A stretch of DNA of 64,000 nucleotides from Acidobacteria bacterium 13_1_20CM_3_53_8 (GCA_001920415.1 MNJR01000139.1:136636-200635), one strand, 5' to 3'; positions 44,059 to 51,974 are shown, counted from the stretch's first letter. The notes: generated by a model from the sequence alone, not told the origin. Made by a program: numbers and translations.

Positions 44059-44526
44059 TCATTTTGATGTTCGCTCGTTGTAGACCGGTTCTAACGTGCG
44101 GGTAGTGTGCTCGGTCACGCTCGGCCTGGCCTCTGGTAGCGCTCGCGCCTGTGTCGCGTCAAGCTCTTTCGTAGCCTGCCCCTTCGATAGCGCAGTACCG
44201 CCTGTCTCTTCAACGCCTCGACTACGGCGCAATAACAGCCGAATGAACACGCCTTCGATTAGAAGCATTATCAGAAAGCTCAGCAGCGTGAAAGCGAGAA
44301 TCTGCCCCACATTTAAGTCGAGTACGGCTTTCATCACTCTCATTAGAATCGAGATAGCTACAAGGCCGAAGACGAAGACGAAGACCATCGCCCCTATGAG
44401 GGATTCAGGCTTCGCCTCTGATGATTTGATGACGCTATCGCCTTTCACTCCATTCAACTTTGCGCCACAATAATTACAGTAGCTCAAGCCCTGTGCAACA
44501 GCCACGCCGCAAGATGAGCAATACAT
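44059..44526 (-). CDS. Zinc-ribbon membrane protein (cassette gene)
   Basis: 155 aa. The N-terminal zinc ribbon has CSSCG and CNYCG pairs (Cys3, Cys6, Cys17, Cys20), followed by two membrane helices (about 44-62 and 75-95) and a polar tail. Such zinc_ribbon_2 + TM proteins are widespread and uncharacterised. It has a good AAGGAGG site upstream. It forms the cassette between attC 8 and attC 9. Confidence 0.75.
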   Translation of the reverse strand: MYCSSCGVAVAQGLSYCNYCGAKLNGVKGDSVIKSSEAKPESLIGAMVFVFVFGLVAISILMRVMKAVLDLNVGQILAFTLLSFLIMLLIEGVFIRLLLRRSRGVEETGGTALSKGQATKELDATQARALPEARPSVTEHTTRTLEPVYNERTSK

Positions 44527-44603
44527 TCTCTTTCACCTCCTTAAGGCCATTACGATACCGAATGCTACTAAGTTCAATAGTGATTTCTCAACAACGGGCA
44601 AGC

Positions 44604-44705
44604 GCCGAACGCCCGAATTAACCGGGCGCGCATTCAACGCTGATATATTTAAGTTAACGATGAAATGCAAGCTAACTCGCGCTCCGGTTGAATGAGTTGT
44701 TGGGC
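44604..44705 (-). repeat. attC site 9
   Basis: GCCGAAC (44604-44610) and GTTGGGC (44699-44705), inner GAATTAACC / GGTTGAAT, first sub-family (ATTCAACGCTGATATATTTA). It is the attC nearest the expected attI end. Confidence 0.85.
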
Positions 44706-44741
44706 TGCGCCATTATTGTAACCATTCAACTCGCGCTACTT

Positions 44742-45635
44742 TTACTGTACATCGCTGACCTTGCCATTCAGGAAAATTATTTTCATGTCTCTGTAAACAT
44801 AAACTACTTTCGACCCGAGATTACCCTTCCTCTCCGGCTGACCTAAAATGCCCTCGATTTGTTCAGGAGATTGACCTAGCTCCACGCTCTTAGTGGGAAC
44901 GCTGAATACGAATTCGTCAGTTCGCTGTCGCTGTTTTTCCGCATTATAGACCACTAGAGAATAGATGCCGATGGGTAAGAGGGCTAGGAACGCATATAGC
45001 GTTGCGTAACGAAGGCCGCAACGGAAAAATTTTACTCGGCGTATTACCAATGTCATCAGCATCCAGAGGCCAAAGAACCAACCAAAACCTATTGCCGCTC
45101 CAAACCTGTCATCATGCATCCATTGCATGTATTCTTTAGCCAACGGCTGAAGCTGCAAATCAAAGTCGTTTACTATGTCCGTTAGGGAAATTCGATTCCA
45201 GACCAAGAAAACGGCCAAGAGTGCGTGTATAGCGAGCACAAGGAGCCACCAATGCCAAGGCTCGAAGGAGACTCTCTTATTCAAGTCAGGATTCGGGTCA
45301 ACACGATTCAGCCTTGGGGACAGTATAGAGAATAGACAGACCTCCGTAATTCCCATCAATGTGGGAAGAATGGAATCTAGTAAGTCTGCTTTAGAATTGG
45401 TGAGTAATATGCCCCTTCCCCAAGTCATAAGCGTGACCATCGTAGCCATCAGAGATGCGAACCATGGAAGGAGTAGTCGCCAATTTTTTCTGATATCTAT
45501 GAAAATCTCAAGGAGCACGAGTGTACCTGCCGCCCAAGCCACACTCCGCATAAATCCCCCAATATATAGGTATCTATCATGAGGGAAATTGAAAAGTCGT
45601 TCTGCGACCTCTGGTATAGTAAGCGGTGCTGACAT
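44742..45635 (-). CDS. Polytopic membrane protein with a C-terminal SmpA-like tail (cassette gene)
   Basis: 297 aa. About six membrane helices (near 28-45, 53-70, 88-106, 127-146, 182-200, 207-226). The soluble C-terminus (SVELGQSPEQIEGILGQPER ... KVVYVYRDMKIIFLNGKVSD) resembles the SmpA/OmlA two-strand motif. The hydrophobic part is unassigned. It is the largest cassette gene and would be first after attI if the array was read from the right. A GGAGAAGTG site precedes the ATG. Confidence 0.65.
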   Translation of the reverse strand: MSAPLTIPEVAERLFNFPHDRYLYIGGFMRSVAWAAGTLVLLEIFIDIRKNWRLLLPWFASLMATMVTLMTWGRGILLTNSKADLLDSILPTLMGITEVCLFSILSPRLNRVDPNPDLNKRVSFEPWHWWLLVLAIHALLAVFLVWNRISLTDIVNDFDLQLQPLAKEYMQWMHDDRFGAAIGFGWFFGLWMLMTLVIRRVKFFRCGLRYATLYAFLALLPIGIYSLVVYNAEKQRQRTDEFVFSVPTKSVELGQSPEQIEGILGQPERKGNLGSKVVYVYRDMKIIFLNGKVSDVQ

Positions 45636-45761
45636 TAGAGCACTTCTCCTTTCGTCGAATAGTGCTTATTCAGAGCTACGTATTATAGCGCAATAGAGCC
45701 GTTAAGGGTTCTTTTTACGTTGCCTACTCATTCAATTCCAATGTTTCGTTTGAGCGAAGCA

Positions 45762-45768
45762 GCCCAAC
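45762..45768 (-). other. Possible right boundary (attI-like crossover) of the cassette array
   Basis: A lone GCCCAAC (minus strand GTTGGGC) with no matching attC right arm within 150 bp to its right. On the minus strand this would be the crossover core where the first cassette begins. The stretch 45636-45994 holds no integrase gene and no ORF I can support; the small minus frame at 45724-45963 has no recognisable features. Confidence 0.3.
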
Positions 45769-45994
45769 GCATATTGTGCCGCAAGGTACGGTAATTGTCA
45801 GGTTATAAATACAAAGTACCATGCACTGCGGTCTAATTCGCCGATTCCAGACTTTTGCCGCTAATAGGACATCAAAAACTGGATTCTGCCGCTGCTTTGC
45901 TGCATTGTCCGCGCCGCCAGCGTTAAGACTTTTCCCTCCGCACGGTTTATAATTATCTTTCACGACTCATACTAAATTTTTCACGGGAGTAGTC

Positions 45995-47992
45995 ATGACT
46001 GAGAAGATTGCCAGACGGCCTGACAGAATTAAGTTCGAGGGGCGCACACTTTATTTGACCGAAGACACTTCACTCATTCGTCGTCAGCTAGAAGCGGGCG
46101 AGAATCTTTCTTACGATCCTGCGCTACCTTTGATGGACAACATCTCTACGGACGAGATAACGCCGGGCTGGGTCTGTTTCTATTACGACGAGACGTTGGG
46201 CGAATACGTTTACGTTGGCATGCGCGAGCAGGCTGTGAAGAAAGATGAGGTGAAGCGTGGCGGTTTCGCCGTAGTCGTTTCAGGATTGTCGAAAGGCTGC
46301 GGCTCGTCGCGCGAGACAGCGCCGTTTGCCGAGAAAGCCGCAGGCATAGAGCTTGTCATTGCGAAGACTATAGAAAAGATTTACGGACAGAACGCGCAGA
46401 ACATAGGCCTTCTGACTTCTACGGATTTCGGTCTTATAGAAAGAATTTCCAGGGGCGAAGAGATTCCATTGGAAGAGTTCACAAAAGGGTTGGACGGAAT
46501 CTCAAAAGCTATAGTCGAGTACGGCGGCCTCTTCAATTACAACAAAGCTCGGCTCGCTGGCCGTGTCTCTCCGCCTCCGGTCGAAACACGTAAGAGACCC
46601 ATGACGATTGTCGAAAAAATCATAGCGCGCCACGCTTTCGTGAAAGCTGGAGAGATAGGAGTTGAAGCAGTGAAGCCCGGTGATGCGCTGTTTGCTATAG
46701 CGGATGTACGCTTCTCGCACGAGTATGTGACGCCTATGGCCGAATCTCTATTCAAACAGGCGCTTGGGCCGCAAGCTCGCGTGACTATGCCGGAATCCGT
46801 TTATGCTTTCCGCGATCACTTAACTTTCTTGGGGCGCGTCATGCCGGAAGAGAAACGAAAGATGGGATTGCTGGATCGTGCGGAAGGTCTTGCCGTCACG
46901 CAAGCTGCTTTTACCGAAAAGCAGGGGATAAGACTTTACGGCGGGACTGTAGAACGTGGCTCAGAAGCCATCTGTCATAACGCCGTTGTCGAAGACCTTG
47001 CGCTTCCGGGTCAGCTTGTAATCGGCACAGACTCGCACACCTGCATGGCTGGCGTACTTGGCTGCTTCGCTTTCGGCGTAGGCTCAACAGACATGGCGAA
47101 CGCATGGTACACACGTGATATACGCGTGCGCGTTCCCGAAACCGTTCGCTTCGTTCTGAAAGGAGAGAAGCGTGACGATGTAGCCGCGAAAGACGTTATG
47201 CTCTACATCCTTGCGACCGATTACATGAAAGAGGGCAAGGGCATAGGACAGGTTCTTGAGTTCGCTGGCGAAGGAATCAAAGATTGGCCCATGGACGAGC
47301 GCGCGACGCTGACCAACATGGCCGTAGAGGCAGGAGGATTCACAGGCATCATAGAGCCTGACGAAACCGTGCTGGATTATTTGGAAAAGATGCGCAAGCT
47401 CGATAGAGAAGAGGTTCGCAAGGGATTTTTGAAGAGTGACGCGGATGCTGAATACGCCGCCAGCTTTGAAATTAATCTGCCGGAAATTCGGCCAATGGTT
47501 GCGCTGCCGGGCGACCCGCGAAACGGCATAAAAATTTCCGAGTTGACGGAAGAAGTCAGGATTGATGCTGCATACGGCGGCTCGTGCACGGGCGGCAAGA
47601 TGGCAGACATGGACATGTACGCCGAAGTGTTAAAGCACGCAATCGAGCAAGGCAAGCGCGTAGCGCCCGGCGTTCATCTCTATCTGCAATTTGGCTCGCA
47701 GAAGATTAAAGAGTACGCGCGCGAACGTGGTTATATAGAAATTTTCCAGCGTGCTGGTGCAGAGTTGATTGATCCAAGCTGCGGCGCTTGCATCAACGCC
47801 GGGCCGGGAGCGTCGCAAACGCCGGACACTGTGACGGTGAGCGCGCAGAACCGCAACTTTCCGGGACGAAGCGGGCCGGGCAAACTTTATCTTGCCAGCC
47901 CTTACGTCGTAGCGGCTTCGGCAATCGCTGGACGAATAGTCGAACCGCACGAATTCTTGCGTGAGACAGAAGAAGAACTGGTCAGCGCATGA
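45995..47992 (+). CDS. Aconitase-family hydro-lyase with N-terminal swivel domain
   Basis: 665 aa. N-terminal LeuD/swivel-type domain (about 45-200, with DNISTDEITPGW and GLSKGCGSSRETAPFAE), then the LeuC-like catalytic domains. [4Fe-4S] ligands: Cys in IGTDSHTCMAG (about 350) and two in DPSCGACINAGPG (about 592-595). It interconverts citrate/isocitrate or a related 2-hydroxy acid. Swivel before catalytic core is the AcnB order, but the AcnB HEAT domain is absent. Such compact fused aconitases occur in Acidobacteriota in my recollection, and homoaconitase or isopropylmalate activity cannot be ruled out. An ATG with GGGAG spaced 5 nt; no operon partner. Confidence 0.85.
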   Translation: MTEKIARRPDRIKFEGRTLYLTEDTSLIRRQLEAGENLSYDPALPLMDNISTDEITPGWVCFYYDETLGEYVYVGMREQAVKKDEVKRGGFAVVVSGLSKGCGSSRETAPFAEKAAGIELVIAKTIEKIYGQNAQNIGLLTSTDFGLIERISRGEEIPLEEFTKGLDGISKAIVEYGGLFNYNKARLAGRVSPPPVETRKRPMTIVEKIIARHAFVKAGEIGVEAVKPGDALFAIADVRFSHEYVTPMAESLFKQALGPQARVTMPESVYAFRDHLTFLGRVMPEEKRKMGLLDRAEGLAVTQAAFTEKQGIRLYGGTVERGSEAICHNAVVEDLALPGQLVIGTDSHTCMAGVLGCFAFGVGSTDMANAWYTRDIRVRVPETVRFVLKGEKRDDVAAKDVMLYILATDYMKEGKGIGQVLEFAGEGIKDWPMDERATLTNMAVEAGGFTGIIEPDETVLDYLEKMRKLDREEVRKGFLKSDADAEYAASFEINLPEIRPMVALPGDPRNGIKISELTEEVRIDAAYGGSCTGGKMADMDMYAEVLKHAIEQGKRVAPGVHLYLQFGSQKIKEYARERGYIEIFQRAGAELIDPSCGACINAGPGASQTPDTVTVSAQNRNFPGRSGPGKLYLASPYVVAASAIAGRIVEPHEFLRETEEELVSA

Positions 47993-47998
47993 AAAGCA

Positions 47999-48140
47999 GG
48001 GATGAAACGAGGGATGAAGGATGAGGGATGAGGGATGAATAAGAAGGAGTGAAAGCGTAAATATGTAACAGGCTCAATTCTTATTCATCCCTCATCCCTC
48101 TGCCCTCATCCCTTCCATCGTCCCTCCGCCCTCATCCCTT
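47999..48140. repeat. Heptad-arm dyad, GGGATGA family
   Basis: Left arm (about 47999-48043) of GGGATGA/AGGATGA units and right arm (about 48082-48140) of complementary TCATCCC units. The loop AATAAGAAGGAGTGAAAGCG is a weak match to the shared loop motif. The right arm ends 9 nt before the CYTH gene. Confidence 0.8.
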
Positions 48141-48148
48141 AAAAAGCT

Positions 48149-48700
48149 ATGGACTCAAAGTTCGGAAAATATGCGCGCATTGAACGCGAACGAAAATTTC
48201 TGCTCAGAAATCTGCCAGAGCCTTTGACGCGCAGTAGCGAGCACACGCAAATCTGGGATAACTACATTACAAACACGCGGCTTCGCCTTCGCAGAGTGCG
48301 CTGGCCTAAAACGAAAGAGCAGGTCTGGAAATTGACGCAAAAGTTCGCGCCCGACCGTGAAGATTTTTCGCGCACGGTGATTACGAACATATATCTTTCC
48401 GAGTATGAATACGAAGTGCTTTCTGTATTTGAAGGCAACGAGATACGCAAGAACCGTTACCCGTTCGAGCACGAAGGCCGCAATTACGGAATTGATCTTT
48501 TCATTGGCCCGCTGTGGGGACTGATTCTAGCCGAAACGAGTTTCGAGACCGACGAAGAGATGATGAAATTCACGAAGCCCTCTTTCGCAGTTGAAGAAGT
48601 GACGAATGAGGAACTGTTCACTGGCGGCAGGCTTGCGCACATGACGTTCGATGAGTTGAAGCGCGAGTATCAGAAGCGAGGTTCTAGCTCCGGCGCTTAA
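48149..48700 (+). CDS. CYTH-domain protein (triphosphate tunnel metalloenzyme-like)
   Basis: 183 aa. The N-terminal signature ExExK is IERERKFLL (E12, E14, K16). Basic tunnel strands TRLRLRRVR and VWKLTQKF are followed by EGRNYGIDLFIGPLWG and LILAETSFETDEEM, giving the family's acidic C-terminal strand. CYTH proteins hydrolyse triphosphates or polyphosphate, or form cAMP. Substrate unknown here. Cytoplasmic and free-standing. Confidence 0.8.
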   Translation: MDSKFGKYARIERERKFLLRNLPEPLTRSSEHTQIWDNYITNTRLRLRRVRWPKTKEQVWKLTQKFAPDREDFSRTVITNIYLSEYEYEVLSVFEGNEIRKNRYPFEHEGRNYGIDLFIGPLWGLILAETSFETDEEMMKFTKPSFAVEEVTNEELFTGGRLAHMTFDELKREYQKRGSSSGA

Positions 48701-48772
48701 TGTTGCTAATAGGTTGACCGCTTATCTCATGCGTAAGTATATTTCGGGTGTATAAAAGTAAGGAGAAGTTTA

Positions 48773-48961
48773 ATGAGCGCGGAAAATATTAAAGATGAAG
48801 CGAAGCGGATGATTGACAGGTTGCCTGATGAAGTAACATGGGATGATTTGATGCATGAAATCTACGTACGGCAGTCAATCGAAGCCGGTCTGGCGGATAG
48901 TGAAGCTGGCCGCGTACGCGATGTTAATGAAGTTCGCGGCAGATTTGGGTTAGATCAGTGA
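48773..48961 (+). CDS. Small antitoxin-like protein of a ParE/RelE module
   Basis: 62 aa. ERxxDELPDEV-type helix (RMIDRLPDEVTWDDLMHEIY) and VRQSIEAGLADSEAGRV match the short putative addiction-module antitoxins that precede ParE/RelE toxins. The stop overlaps the toxin GTG start (GTGA). A GGAGAAG site precedes the ATG. Outside the cassette array. Confidence 0.75.
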   Translation: MSAENIKDEAKRMIDRLPDEVTWDDLMHEIYVRQSIEAGLADSEAGRVRDVNEVRGRFGLDQ

Positions 48962-49240
48962 AAGTTCTGTGGACGGAAGCTGCCGTCAATCAACTTCAAG
49001 CTATTCATGATTACGTGGCGCAAACCTCACCCGAGTACGCACGCCGCGTCGCTGATCGTCTGACAAAACGCGATAGCCGCTTTCCCTTATTCCGGTCGCA
49101 TAGTTCCAGAATACGAACTGAATGAAGTGCGGCAAATTATTGAAGCTTCGTACAGAATCATTTATCTGATAAAAGAGGATCAAATAGAGGTGCTTTCCGT
49201 CATCCATACATCGCGCGAAGATTTGAAACCAATAGAATAA
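48958..49240 (+). pseudogene. parE: ParE/RelE-type toxin, frameshifted
   Basis: From GTG 48958 the frame gives KVLWTEAAVNQLQAIHDYVA and EYARRVADRLTKR, typical ParE, then fails. From 49073 another frame gives IAAFPYSGRIVPEYELNEVR, IIEASYRIIYLIKEDQIEV and a stop at 49238-49240. About 3 residues (roughly 8 bases) expected at the junction are missing. As sequenced the toxin ends at 49125 and would be inactive, leaving an unneeded antitoxin. Confidence 0.8.
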
Positions 49241-49278
49241 AGCTCTCCGTCTAACTGCTACACCGTTTCTTCTGAAAA

Positions 49279-49734
49279 ATGACTGTAACAATCTACACCA
49301 TTGGTCATGGTCGTCACGCCTTCGCGGATTTTCTAGCGCTATTGAAGCAGCATGAGATTGCATTTCTTTGTGATGTGCGGAGCGTGGCTCGTTCGCGCTG
49401 GCCGCAGTTCAACGGGCACGTGCTGGAAGAGAGTTTGCGCGAACATGGCATCGGATATGAATGGCTGCCGGAGTGCGGCGGCAAAATCATAGCGCCTACG
49501 GAAGATTTGGAGCGCGGGCTTGAACGCATCATGGAACTTGCAAGCGAGATGCGCGTGGGCATAATGTGCTCGGAATCTCAGCCTATAACGAATCACGCCA
49601 CCCCGCGCGCGAACTGCCATCGCGTAGGACTTCTTTCACCACCACTTCGCGCACGCGGCGCAGAGATAAAGCACATTCTTCCTAACGGAGAGTTACTCGA
49701 ACTCAACGAGGCTCTGTTGCCTTCGATCTGGTAA
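49279..49734 (+). CDS. DUF488-family protein
   Basis: 151 aa. TIYTIGHGRHAFADFLALL at the N-terminus, CDVRSVARSRWPQFN, and MCSESQP ... NCHRVGLLSPPLRARG with conserved Cys and His are diagnostic for DUF488. Function is not established; the Cys-Ser-Glu motif suggests a catalytic or metal role. It starts 38 bp after the broken toxin gene and is followed by a TTTCAAG dyad. Confidence 0.88.
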   Translation: MTVTIYTIGHGRHAFADFLALLKQHEIAFLCDVRSVARSRWPQFNGHVLEESLREHGIGYEWLPECGGKIIAPTEDLERGLERIMELASEMRVGIMCSESQPITNHATPRANCHRVGLLSPPLRARGAEIKHILPNGELLELNEALLPSIW

Positions 49735-49736
49735 AA

Positions 49737-49816
49737 ATGGTTTCAAGTTTCAGGTTTCAAGTTTCAAGTTAAAAGCCGAAGAACTTGAAACCTTAAACCT
49801 GAAACTTGAAACCATT
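49737..49816. repeat. Heptad-arm dyad, TTTCAAG family
   Basis: Arms about 49737-49767 (GTTTCAAGTTTCAGGTTTCA...) and 49783-49816 (complement), loop GTTAAAAGCCGAAGAACTTG, again close to the shared loop. The same arm family flanks the split dyad at 15150-15452. Confidence 0.85.
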
Positions 49817-49892
49817 GTAGTCCCTCGTCTGAAATTTTCTGCCACAGGAAAACCGTGCGCGGTGTTTACCTTTTTAGATGGCGCTAATCCAT

Positions 49893-50042
49893 TATAGCGG
49901 TTCTCACTTGAATGCGACTCATGTCAGTACCGCCTGCGGTAGCGGGCGGGTCGTAGCCGCACCGATACCCGCCCGCTACCGCAGGCGGTACTGACCTGCA
50001 TGCCTTGATCAGAGTGGTCGCACCCAAGTGAGAACCGCTATA
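49893..50042. mobile_element. Composite 150-bp palindromic element, copy B
   Basis: Exact reverse complement of 33333-33482 over all 150 bp as far as I can compare, including the nested 73-bp palindrome (49923-49995). Its right end (CCGCTATA) runs directly into the GGGGGAGA ribosome site of the gene at 50058. Confidence 0.85.
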
Positions 50043-50057
50043 GGGGGAGAATTTTCT

Positions 50058-50483
50058 ATGAAAAGATTTTTCGCGTTAGCACTCGCCTTGCTGGTTGCAT
50101 GCTCGCTTCAGGCTTTCGGACAGAAGAATAAGCATAAGCAGAAGAGCTTCGAGCCTGTCGTCAAACAGAATTTCGAGGATTACGCAGGAAGGTATGCAGG
50201 CCCGGACGCAGACCACTTCATAGAAGTGCGCGTTGATTCTGTAGGGCGATGGATCGTGACCATGAACGAAGGCGCACGACGCGCTACGTTGAAGAACGTC
50301 CGTGTTGACAACGCGCGGCTCACCGGCGAGAGGGTTTACGAAGACGGCTCAACTCAGGGGTTTGAAGCGACCTTCGGCAACCGCGTGCTCAACGGCGAGC
50401 GCACCTTCGGCATGATCGTTGACCTGAACTGGGAGGTCTCGCCCGGCGTCACTCTGCAAAAAGTTTTCTACAAAAGGGAATAA
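50058..50483 (+). CDS. Secreted protein of unknown function
   Basis: 141 aa from the ATG at 50058 (AGGGGGAG at 50041-50048); the longer frame from 50028 starts inside the mobile element. Signal peptide MKRFFALALALLVACSLQAF with cleavage after FGQ. The mature part is a beta-rich domain (DHFIEVRVDSVGRWIVTMNE, NRVLNGERTFGMIVDLNWE). Not recognised. The element inserted immediately upstream probably displaced its original promoter region. Confidence 0.7.
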   Translation: MKRFFALALALLVACSLQAFGQKNKHKQKSFEPVVKQNFEDYAGRYAGPDADHFIEVRVDSVGRWIVTMNEGARRATLKNVRVDNARLTGERVYEDGSTQGFEATFGNRVLNGERTFGMIVDLNWEVSPGVTLQKVFYKRE

Positions 50484-50489
50484 ATAAGT

Positions 50490-50620
50490 CTGGAGTCCGA
50501 TGGATTTTCGATTTTAGATTTTGGATTTTCGATTGGAAGAAGTAGAAAGCTTTTAAATCGCAAATCTAAAATCGAAAATCTAAAATCCATCGGACTCTAG
50601 ACTCCAGACTCCAGACTATC
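50490..50620. repeat. Heptad-arm dyad, GATTTTC family, with extended outer arms
   Basis: Inner arms of GATTTTC/GATTTTAG units, with outer complementary AGTCCGATGGATTTTCGATT/...AATCCATCGGACT; loop GGAAGAAGTAGAAAGCTTTT, nearly identical to the loop of the dyad at 28051-28168. The right outer arm overlaps the 3' end of the MFS gene. Confidence 0.85.
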
Positions 50621-51883
50621 ACTATCTGATGCGTGTCGCCGCGTGAAATAGATTGCCATCAGGAAGGCCGCTAGCATGATTGCGGCGGCAGTCCAGAAGG
50701 TGGCCTCTAAGGATCGGTCGCTCATGTTATGAATTTTCTGGTCAGCGCCGTAGGTCGCAACCGCGCTGTAGATAAGCGCTGACGAGATGAGCGGGCCGAC
50801 GGTGCGAGCAAGGCTTGCAACCGATTGCGTGACGCCCAGCACGCCGCCCTGCTCGCCGCGACTCGCGCTCTTCGACGCAAGGCTAGTGAGCGATGGCGTC
50901 GCAAGACCGTTGCCGATGGCGAAAGCTGCGCCGACGGCCAGTAGCGCAAAAAGTCCTGTGTGCGGGCTGGTCAATGGAATTGCGAAAAGGCTCAAGGTAA
51001 AGAGCAGCGCGCCCATGATGACCAGCGTCGGCTCGCTGAAGATTTTCACGAGGCGACCGATTAATCCTCCTTGAATGATTGCTCCAATGACGCCTACGTA
51101 GGCAAAGAGCCAGCCCGTGTCATGCGCGTCATAACCGAAGCGATACATTGTGAACAGAGCGAACGATGTCGTCATAATCGAAAAGGCCGTGACGAAAAGA
51201 AAGTATATGACGAGCACGAAGGCCAGCTTCGATTGCTTGAGCGCTTTCATTAGTTGCGACCATCGGCCTTGCGCCGCAGAGACTCGCGCCGGATGATCTT
51301 TGTCAACAGTTTCAGGCAGGACGAAGTAGAGCAACGTAGCGTTAGCCAGAGCAAGCAAGCCCGCGAAGACTAAAGGCACGCTGATGCCCGGCAAATGCAG
51401 GCCGCCCCAGTTTATGTCCCACTTGCTCAGTATGCCGCCAATGGCCGGGCCGAAGATGAACCCTAAGCCAAAGGCCGCGCCAACAAGTCCCATCCCCTTC
51501 GCACGCTCTTCCGGCGGAGTCACGTCAGCGATGTATGCTTGCGCCGTAGAGATATTGCCGCCCGTCATGCCGTCAATGATTCGCCCTGCGAAGAGCATCC
51601 ACAGCGTCTTCGCAAAGCCTAGTATGAAGAAGCCAAGGCTTGTCCCCAGCAGGCTGAAGAAAAGTATAGGGCGGCGACCGTACCTGTCAGACATGCGCCC
51701 CAGGATAGGAGAGAAGATCAACTGCATGATCGAGTAAGAAGCAAACAGCAGCCCTACGGCGCGCGCAGAAGCATGAAAGCGTGTGCCCTCTACGTAATAC
51801 GGCAGAACAGGGATTACTATTCCGAAACCTATTAGGTCAATGAAGATCGTAACGAAGATGACCAGCAGCGGGTAGCGTCGCAT
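50597..51883 (-). CDS. Major facilitator exporter, TetA-like (DHA1 family)
   Basis: 428 aa with 12 predicted membrane helices. Motif A between helices 2 and 3, GRMSDRYGRRPILF, and motif C in helix 5, GAAFGLGFIFGPAIGG, identify a drug:H+ antiporter of the DHA1/TetA type. Substrate cannot be inferred, and this is not evidence for tetracycline resistance. The 3' end is built partly from the dyad at 50490-50620, so the C-terminus has probably been altered. A TTTTCAG dyad begins 5 nt upstream of the start. Confidence 0.88.
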   Translation of the reverse strand: MRRYPLLVIFVTIFIDLIGFGIVIPVLPYYVEGTRFHASARAVGLLFASYSIMQLIFSPILGRMSDRYGRRPILFFSLLGTSLGFFILGFAKTLWMLFAGRIIDGMTGGNISTAQAYIADVTPPEERAKGMGLVGAAFGLGFIFGPAIGGILSKWDINWGGLHLPGISVPLVFAGLLALANATLLYFVLPETVDKDHPARVSAAQGRWSQLMKALKQSKLAFVLVIYFLFVTAFSIMTTSFALFTMYRFGYDAHDTGWLFAYVGVIGAIIQGGLIGRLVKIFSEPTLVIMGALLFTLSLFAIPLTSPHTGLFALLAVGAAFAIGNGLATPSLTSLASKSASRGEQGGVLGVTQSVASLARTVGPLISSALIYSAVATYGADQKIHNMSDRSLEATFWTAAAIMLAAFLMAIYFTRRHASDSDSLESGV

Positions 51884-51888
51884 AAAGA

Positions 51889-51974
51889 CAGTTTTCAGTT
51901 TTTAGTTTTCAGTTTTCAGTAAAAAGCTTTTCGCTCCTATCTTAAAACTGAAAACTAAAAACTGAAAACTGTTT
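51889..51974. repeat. Heptad-arm dyad, TTTTCAG family
   Basis: Arms of TTTTCAG/TTTTTAG units around TAAAAAGCTTTTCGCTCC, the shared loop. It begins 5 nt upstream of the minus-strand MFS start codon. Confidence 0.85.

Noticed and set aside
39120-44705. CRISPR array or insertion-sequence remnants as explanation for the repeated palindromes at 39-45 kb
   Set aside because: Repeats are about 100 bp, separated by whole genes, with RYYYAAC/GTTRRRY ends and attC-type L-box asymmetry; no spacers of uniform length and no transposase.
39120-45768. Plus-strand orientation of the cassette array
   Set aside because: The outer boxes are compatible with either strand, but the extra base is in the L box next to GTTGAAT and the spacer lengths (5 and 6) fit canonical attC only on the minus strand, which is also the strand of all cassette genes.
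45724-45963. 79-codon minus-strand frame near the array end
   Set aside because: No ribosome site, no family features; overlaps the presumed array boundary.
50597-51883. Tetracycline-resistance gene tetA
   Set aside because: Only general DHA1 motifs are visible; substrate cannot be assigned.
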